Source of the DNA: Scylla paramamosain
Lineage: Eukaryota > Arthropoda > Malacostraca > Decapoda > Portunidae
Reading direction: 5' to 3'
NCBI RefSeq assembly: GCF_035594125.1
Contig: NC_087190.1
Location: 5,455,501 to 5,519,500 of the forward strand
DNA: 64,000 bases
In this document: positions 57,581 through 64,000 of the stretch, one piece after another
How positions within the stretch are numbered: the stretch's first letter is position 1
Layout: each line of letters begins with the position of its first letter
Program-made: the position numbers and the translations under genes
Notes under the pieces: generated by a model
Seen by the model: the letters and a program-made list of their open reading frames with translations, nothing else
Database searches by the model: none
What the model was told of the DNA's origin: nothing

Positions 57581-59324
57581 TTTCAGAAATGATACCAAAA
57601 AAATATGGAAAACAATAAATCAGATTAGAAATACTTCTAACTTGAAGCACGACAAAACAACCCTACAGTATAATAACTCAACTTTAGATAAGCCCCTTGA
57701 CATAGCTGAGGCGTTTAATAACTACTTTTGCAGCATTGCCCCAGAACTAAGTGATAAACTACCTAACTCTCACATAAACCCAACCCATTATCTAAAAGCT
57801 AATTTTCAAAATTCTATGCTGTTGCCTGCAATATCTACTTATGATACCATAAATATTATAAAATCACTAAAAAATAAAAACTCTAGTGTAAATGAGATTT
57901 CAGTTAAAGTACTAAAACATAATTCTGATATATTTTCCATACCGTTGACCACCCTCTTTAACCACTCTATCTCAACAGGGACTTTCCCTTATATATTAAA
58001 AAAAGCTAGAGTCATTCCTATCCCGAAAACTGGCCCGAGTAATTATCCTAAAAACTACCGCCCAATCTCAAACCTCAGTATTTTCTCAAAAATCTTTGAA
58101 TCCCTGATGAAAAATTTCCTGATAAGCTATCTAGAAAAAAATAAGATCCTAAATCAAACACAATTTGGATTTAGACGCAATCATAACACTTTCCAAGCAC
58201 TAAATATCTTTTCTTCAGACATTTACTCAGCTCTCGACAACAAGCTATCAGTCCTGTCTGTATTCATTGACTTTTCCAAGGCTTTTGATACTGTAAATCA
58301 TAAAATTCTTTTAGACAAATTATATCATTATGGCATTCGTGGTCCCATCCACTCATGGTTTACAGATTACCTAACCAACAGAACCCAACAAACTGTATTT
58401 GAAGGTGAATTTTCCACATTAAAAAACAATCACCTTGGAGTTCCTCAAGGCAGTATCCTAGGCCCAATTCTTTTTTTGCTTTACGTAAATGACATATCTG
58501 ATATATTTACACACTCCAAAACCATCTTATTTGCTGACGACATGACACTTTACTTAACCGGTCCTCACCTAGAACAATTGATTACAACAGTAAATACAGA
58601 ACTACATCAGTTATACCGATGGTGCATATCCAATAGACTTACCATTAATACCGATAAAACATACTTTATGTTGTTTTTATTAAAAAAATATCACCATCTA
58701 CCTCCACTCCAGATCAATAATAATAATATCTCAAGATCCTCACACATTAAATTCCTTGGTGTAACCTATGACGATTCCATGACCTTTAAACTTCACATTG
58801 AAAATCTCACCCTACGAATCTCCAGACATATTGCCTTACTCCATCAGAGTAAAGACTTAATGCCTCCATACGTACTGAAGTGTATTTATTATGCTCACAT
58901 CTACCCACTACTTGCCTATTGCAATCCAATATGGTGCACCACTTATCCTACCTATCTGATACCACTTCAACTCCAACTTAAAAAAATTGTTAGAATAATC
59001 ACAAATAGCACGTACTTAGAACATACACGACTCCTATTTAAACAAACTCAGTTGCTAAGACTAGAGGACATAACAAAAATGGCTATATCCATTCAAATGT
59101 ATAAAAAAATGTATTCTATGCAAAACGATACCCCCATCCATAATCATGATACACGTCACTGTGGCCAACTACGTCCTCCTCCCCATCGCATCTCAAAGTA
59201 CCGTCAATCTACATTATACTTAGGACCTGTTTACTGGAACGATATCCCTCCTAACATTAGAAATTCACCATCTGTAGCTACCTTCAAAAACAAACTAAAA
59301 CAACACATAATAAGTAACTACTAA
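57570..59324 (+). CDS. LINE B reverse transcriptase
   Basis: About 585 codons open to TAA. RT motifs: ARVIPIPKTGPSNYPKNYRP near 58010, QFGFRRNHNTFQALNIFSSD near 58160, VFIDFSKAFDTVNHKILLDK near 58262, LGVPQGSILGPILFLLYVND near 58435, ILFADDMTLYLTG near 58528 (catalytic FADD), IKFLGVTYDDSMTFKLHIEN near 58748, and a C-terminal YRQSTLYLGPVYWNDIPPNI. No in-frame stop and no missing motif. The N-terminal break is in a T homopolymer, where a one-base change would join it to the endonuclease segment. Confidence 0.9.
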   Translation, partial: FFCNFRNDTKKIWKTINQIRNTSNLKHDKTTLQYNNSTLDKPLDIAEAFNNYFCSIAPELSDKLPNSHINPTHYLKANFQNSMLLPAISTYDTINIIKSLKNKNSSVNEISVKVLKHNSDIFSIPLTTLFNHSISTGTFPYILKKARVIPIPKTGPSNYPKNYRPISNLSIFSKIFESLMKNFLISYLEKNKILNQTQFGFRRNHNTFQALNIFSSDIYSALDNKLSVLSVFIDFSKAFDTVNHKILLDKLYHYGIRGPIHSWFTDYLTNRTQQTVFEGEFSTLKNNHLGVPQGSILGPILFLLYVNDISDIFTHSKTILFADDMTLYLTGPHLEQLITTVNTELHQLYRWCISNRLTINTDKTYFMLFLLKKYHHLPPLQINNNNISRSSHIKFLGVTYDDSMTFKLHIENLTLRISRHIALLHQSKDLMPPYVLKCIYYAHIYPLLAYCNPIWCTTYPTYLIPLQLQLKKIVRIITNSTYLEHTRLLFKQTQLLRLEDITKMAISIQMYKKMYSMQNDTPIHNHDTRHCGQLRPPPHRISKYRQSTLYLGPVYWNDIPPNIRNSPSVATFKNKLKQHIISNY

Positions 59325-59965
59325 TAAATACTAATTAATGTTGACTCCCATCACTGTACCAAACTCCTTGTATGTGGCCATGTCTATAAATTATAACTTA
59401 TTATATTTATCATTATTGTATACGCACTATGCATCATGTATTAAATTCATAATAATTATCTAAATTATTTTTTCATTATATTAAATTTTGTACTCTATTA
59501 CTTGTTCCATTCTTTATGCCAATAGATCAATATCTATATGCAGACCCCAATGTATGTATTACTTTTTTTTTTTTTATATATATATATATGTTACTTTTCT
59601 TTAATTTCTTTTATTATTGTTTACATACACAGGTGTATGATCGTTTATGCAGATGTATGTACCACTAAATTTACTCACTGCTGTATAAGAAAATGTATGT
59701 TGATATCTATTTAATCTTATAAATACCCTTAGAATCCTATGCAACATTTAAAATTATTCTGTACAACATTTAAGTACTTACTGTGTATTGTACCTTATAT
59801 TAAGTCCAGTTTTGTTAGCTTAGGTTTAGTTATATTATAGTTTTAGTTTTGCCTGAAAAGCTTACGCTTAAAAAAGGCTAGCCATAATAAAAAAATTATG
59901 GAATATAAATATACAATGTATGTAATGGCTATAAATAAATGTTCAAATGTTCAAATGTTCAAATG

Positions 59966-60245
59966 AAGTCCTGTAAGGTTATCACAGGTGTGGCAGCTGG
60001 CCGGTCTTCCCCAGAAAGACACAGGAGAGGTCCGAGAGGCGGAAGAAAGCAGGTTGTCGTGAGCGGTGAACGCCTGAGGCCGCCAGGACGGTGGGGAGGT
60101 TGTGTTATGGTGTTTCAGGCCGAGAAAGAGTAAGCGCAGTGCAGTGCGGACACTGCGATGGGAGTGGAGACGTGGACAGAGGAGCAGGAAGTGCTCGATG
60201 GTCTCAGAGACAGAATGGGTCAGGAGAGCAGTGAATATTGTGTGG
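59966..60245 (-). mobile_element. LINE C-terminal fragment
   Basis: Minus strand: SVSETIEHFLLLCPRLHSHR near 60205, then LFLGLKHHNTTSPPSWRPQA. The IEHFLLLCPR block is the terminal zinc-binding motif of R1/I/jockey-type LINE proteins. LINE B ends directly against it. Confidence 0.6.
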
Positions 60246-60279
60246 ATCAGGGTCTCTCACACGGGTCTGCCAGTGTGAC

Positions 60280-60960
60280 GGAGCATTTTTGACATTCCTA
60301 CACAGCGCATCTGCGCAAAATCAATCTACTTTTAACACCTACGTTAGGCATCATCACACATGCAACAATGATGGTTTTAATGGTGTCTAAATCTATTCTA
60401 AATTTCATACCAAAATAACCATATTTCTCTAGTACACCAAATGCTCGTTCACTTAATTTTGTCAGAGAATACTCGTAGTGTTATATGCTCTCTCATGAGG
60501 ATCCCTTGGACCTGACACAGGAATCGTTCATTACAAATGGTTTCAGTGCAGAAGTTGCATCTCCAGGCAAATGGTGTCTAGGATAGAGATTGTATTCCAA
60601 ATTTTACTTAAAAAAATAAAAAAAAGGTCACTGACACTTCCAGGCCAACGATCAACATTTTGATGAAACAGCGACTCAGGCCCACACAATTTGCACATTG
60701 ATAGAGAAAAGCCTTTCAGACAACAAAACGCTTCAGAATTATCCACTGATGGTTGAGAAATGGCAAGGTGGGTACAACCAATGGCCCCTACAACATCTGC
60801 ATTCCCTAAATATCATAAAAGCTCTGAACACATTGCTGCAAATCATTGCCAGAGGGAGGAAAGATGTGATGCCTGCTCCTATTGGCAACTGTTCTTGAAG
60901 CAGTCTCGAGGCATTCACTAAACTGTCTGCGACACATCGTGGCAGTCATCTATTATTGTT
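60280..60960 (-). pseudogene. PIF/Harbinger transposase remnant
   Basis: Minus strand: a VVGAIGCTHLAIS-like block near 60790 where the family has GAIDCTH (catalytic Asp lost), then VDNSEAFCCLKGFSLSMCKL near 60740, DRWPGSVSD near 60650, and ERAFGVLEKYGYFGMKFRI near 60440, which corresponds to the family's V-E-R-A-F-G-V-L block. Frames differ and stops are frequent. No terminal repeats found. Confidence 0.6.
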
Positions 60961-61196
60961 TGATATTCTTAATTTTTTTTTACATCATTTGTTTCTCCAC
61001 TTCCTGCTTCTCCTTCAAAAAATTACTACGTGTATCTACATACGCGTCATCATTAAGTCTGACGCTTGCTGGGCCTTTGTAGAACAGGTGATTGGCTCAG
61101 TTCAGTTCAGTTGGTTATTTGGGGTATTGCCTTTGCAACGGCATCCCTAATTTTTTTTTTTTTTTTTTTTTTACTGTTGCTGCTGTTTCTGTCTTA

Positions 61197-61604
61197 TCAA
61201 ACATATCCTTTTTTCCCGAGTGATGTTATGATATTCTTATATTCTTGTTGTTTATTATCTTTATCAAAAAGTAAGAGTTTTTCCAATATATTTGTGTGAT
61301 AGGACGAGTCTTGTAGTGTTTCTGATGTTTTGTAGTTTCGACAATATAGCAGAAAATGTTCTAGGTTTTCTTCATTGTAGTTACATAGAGGGCAGCTTGT
61401 TTCTTCATTTCTATGTTTACTCCATTCTAACTCCAGGGTATTTGTTCTGGCCTTGAACAGCAAGTCAGATGGTAAGGTGTTATCATAAATTACTGTCTCC
61501 GTCTTGATTTCATTTTTATACTTTCTGTATATAGCTAAACTGTGTTTAGTTTTTAATTCTGTTTCCCAGCATTCAGTGTCCCAACCGTCGATTTTGTTGC
61601 TCAT
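61197..61604 (-). mobile_element. LINE C-terminal fragment with CPLC-HFLLYC motif
   Basis: An open stretch of 135 codons with LPSDLLFKARTNTLELEW and CPLCNYNEENLEHFLLYC, the zinc-binding end of a LINE polyprotein, then an acidic/Lys-rich tail. No RT is attached. Confidence 0.65.
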
Positions 61605-61759
61605 TTGTCATTTCTCTTATTTTATTGACATTTGTATTTATTTTCTAACATATATGTCTTAACCATTTTTATCCATGGATCTTTCGAGGTTTCCATTATA
61701 TCTTCAGAGATTGTTTTTAGTAATGTAGAACTGTTGCCTTGCATAATTATTATTATTTT

Positions 61760-62157
61760 TTTTTTATGTAGGAGGGACACTGGCAAGGGCAACAGAAATC
61801 CAGTAAAAAAAAAAAAAGAAAAGCTCACTGAGACCAGTCCCATAAGAGGGTCCAAAGCGGTAGTCAAAATTTGAAGGATAAGTGTCTTGAAACCTCCCTC
61901 TTGAAGGAATTCAAGTCTTAGGAAGATGGAAATACGGAAGCTGCCAGGGAGTTCCAGAGTTTACCAGAGAAAGGGATGAATGATTGAAAATACTGGTTAA
62001 CTTTTGCATTGGAGAGGTGGACAGAATAGGGGTGAGAGAAAGAAGAAAGTCTTGTGCAGCGAGGCCACAGAAGGAGGGGAGGCATGCAGTTAGCAAGATC
62101 AGAAGAACAGTTAGCATGAAAATAATGAGCAGTTAGCATGAAAATAGCATGAAAATT
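61760..62157 (-). mobile_element. LINE A, copy 6, 3' end only
   Basis: The minus strand ends CCAGTGTCCCTCCTACATAA followed by the A-rich tail. It holds SFSHPYSVHLSNAKVNQYFQ near 62010 and FIPFSGKLWNSL near 61955. It joins LINE C at about 62157. Confidence 0.85.
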
Positions 62158-64000
62158 CTGATTCCGAACTTTAAGAGGCCTCTCCTTCTGAGACGTGACT
62201 CTATCCCTAGAGCTCAGGGGGATGTGTGTATAGATGCGTCCAGCATGCAGTGCTTTACGTATTGCCAAATTTGAGTGTGGGTGTCATGAAATAATGCGGG
62301 TTAAAGTTTGTAGCCGTTTTGATAACTATTATATCTTTTCATTATACAGGAACCCCGATCTTGATGACAGTATTTATGATTGTCTATTAAGTTCTATGGT
62401 GTCAATTCAAGAATCAGACTCTAAAGCTTCTTTTGTTTTTGTCGGTGATGTTAATGTACATCATCAGGAATGGTTGAATTGCATCTCCCCAATAAATCAA
62501 CATGGACGGGCTGCTCTAGACTTTAGTAATCTCTGTGGATGCGGGCAGATCGTTCAGAGTCCAACTCACGCCTCGGGTAATTGCCTAGATCTTCTTTTTA
62601 CCGACGCCCCTTCAGCGGTGACTGTGCAGGTTGTCCCTCCCCTCGGCAGTACAGACCACTCTGGCTTGTCTTTCAATATTCAGACTTCATTTTCAATTCC
62701 AGACGAGCCAGTCTCTCGAAAAGTATTTTTTAAGTCACGTGCCAACTGGGCTGGTGTCAATGCTAATTTTAATAACATTGTATGGCAGGAAGTTTTTCAG
62801 GCTGATAATCCAATTGATGCCCTTAACAGTGTGTTGTTTGCCATAAGTGAAAGAAGAATTCCCTCTAAAATTATTAGAAGTTGTCGCAAGGACAAAAGCC
62901 TGGTTTAATGATGACTGCAGGCGTGCCCAGCATGAAAAAACACGTTGGTTACTGTGAATGGTCTCGGCTGCGCTCACATGAGTCATGGGAGAATTACGTT
63001 CGTCTGCGTTCAGTAGCCCAGCGCACATATTCCAATGCCCAGGATGAGTACAATGAACGCCTTAAAAATGTTCTGATTGGCACCTCCCAGCCACATTCAT
63101 GGTGGTCAGCTCTTAAACACTCCCTCTTCGGTGTGGACTCAAGTTTACCTCCTCTTTCCTGCACAGATGGTTCACTGTGCCATAATTTAAAGAACAAAGC
63201 CAATCTCTTAGCCTCTGTTTTTAATTCAAAACAATGTAACGAAGAGCTGGAACTGCTGTCGTCTTGTCCCCAGGATATAAAATTAGGCTTTATTGCTTTT
63301 AAGTCTTCTGAAATCTTAAGATGCCTTCATGGCAGTTGTGATCCTTTGGGTTTTTTGCCTCTATTACAAAAAGACTGCTTCCCCTCTGGCTCCAAAGTTG
63401 GCAGTTATTTTTAGAGCCGTTTTACATAGGGGTTCTTTTCCGGTATGCTGGCGTACTGCAAATGTTACCCTTATTCCAAAGGGCTCCTCACCCTCCATTC
63501 ACCCCGGTGACTATAGACCCATCTCCATAACCCCGGTTCTGTCTAAGATCTTTGAGCGCCTGCTGGCCAAGCGTCTCACCCGTTTTTTAGATATTAATAA
63601 GTTGTTGCCATCTAGTCAGTTTGGTTTTAGAAAAGGTCTCAGTACTTCTGATGCTCTTGTTTGCATAACACACGACATTCAAGTTGCTCTTGATGCTGAT
63701 TATGAATCTAGAGTAATTTCACTTGACTTTAGCTCTGCATTTGATCGTGTTAACCACAAGGTCCTCCTGTCTAAAGTCAGATGTCTTGGCACTGGTAGAG
63801 TTCCTAACCGATAGAAAGCAGCGTGTGACTGTTGATGGCTGTTTTAGTTCCTTTAGTCCAGTTATATCCGGTGTTCCACAAGGAAGCGTCCTGGGACCTA
63901 TTCTTTTTATTATTTATACATTTGACATGTGGTGTTCGTTTGTGTCTGATATGGTTGCTTATGCTGACGACACCATTTTATATGTGGTAATTCCTTCCCC
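62158..64000 (+). mobile_element. LINE C, endonuclease and RT, continues past the window
   Basis: NYYIFSLYRNPDLDDSIYDC near 62325, FVFVGDVNVHHQEWLNCISP near 62432 (catalytic GD-N/H), LDLLFTDAPSAVTVQV near 62590, GSTDHSGLSFNIQ near 62648, then in shifted frames PHSWWSALKHSLFG near 63090, VTLIPKGSSPSIHPGDYRPI near 63465, QFGFRKGLSTSDALVCI near 63620, VISLDFSSAFDRVNHKVLL near 63712, and further a [17 protein letters not shown] block near 63870 and YADDTILYV near 63960. There are at least three frameshifts. A jockey-superfamily-like clade is likely. Confidence 0.8.

Larger units (their letters stand above)
56281..59965 (+). mobile_element. LINE B, near full-length, CR1-like
   Basis: It encodes endonuclease (56480-57190) and RT (57580-59324) in one order with only two frameshifts, then about 600 bases of A/T-rich 3'UTR ending in three AAATGTTC repeats (about 59938-59965). 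Short 8-base terminal repeats instead of a poly-A tail are typical of CR1-like LINEs. The whole element is clearly more A/T-rich than its neighbours. The 5' boundary is uncertain. Confidence 0.85.

Overview
This window is non-coding-rich animal nuclear DNA: one intron-rich gene at the left edge, one damaged zinc-finger gene in the middle, and otherwise layered transposable elements and long simple repeats. The very dense (GA)n, (GT)n and (AT)n arrays, the degenerate TTAGG-type (arthropod telomere motif) tracts, the LINE, mariner, pogo, piggyBac, hAT and Harbinger content and the arthropod-style core promoter suggest an arthropod, most likely a decapod crustacean. The species-level reading is inference.

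0-9.2 kb: the last eight recognisable exons (+) of a gene for an FG-GAP/VCBS-type beta-propeller protein. All splice phases agree; the exons total 1113 bases (370 codons plus a TAG stop at 9045-9047), with AATAAA at 9233. Its introns hold tails and a truncated copy of a CR1-like LINE, minisatellites, pyrimidine tracts and microsatellites. 9.2-16.8 kb: simple repeats, a first Ty3/gypsy-like element (LTR end, PBS, gag, zinc knuckle, protease remnant), then an antisense jockey/I-like LINE. 17.1-18.2 kb: a pogo/Tigger-type element with TA duplications. 18.6-20.0 kb: a long imperfect inverted repeat enclosing a phased array of heat-shock elements followed by TATA and Inr motifs but no protein gene. 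This is the most unusual structure here.

20.6-22.7 kb: an antisense LINE (family 'A') flanked by (AT)n on both sides. 22.8-36.2 kb: a decayed Gmr1-like Ty3/gypsy element, in which integrase precedes reverse transcriptase. Its 3' LTR seems to be split by an (AT)n array, a LINE fragment and a 4.5-kb hAT element that itself contains another LINE. 36.9-41.1 kb: antisense LINE remains and a 64-bp tandem repeat. 41.1-43.85 kb: a minus-strand C2H2 zinc-finger gene cut in the middle of a finger by a LINE A copy, and also carrying a CA-repeat frameshift.

45.4-47.0 kb: a mariner containing a nested pogo/Tigger deletion derivative. 49.1-51.6 kb: a nearly complete piggyBac with TTAA ends and palindromic subterminal repeats. 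52.7-55.2 kb: a LINE A copy split by a LINE whose reverse transcriptase carries a Cys/His finger, with an 8-bp duplication. 56.3-60 kb: a well-preserved CR1-like LINE (B). 60-64 kb: LINE fragments, a Harbinger transposase remnant, and a LINE (C) running off the right edge. Stretches not listed show no gene that I can support.
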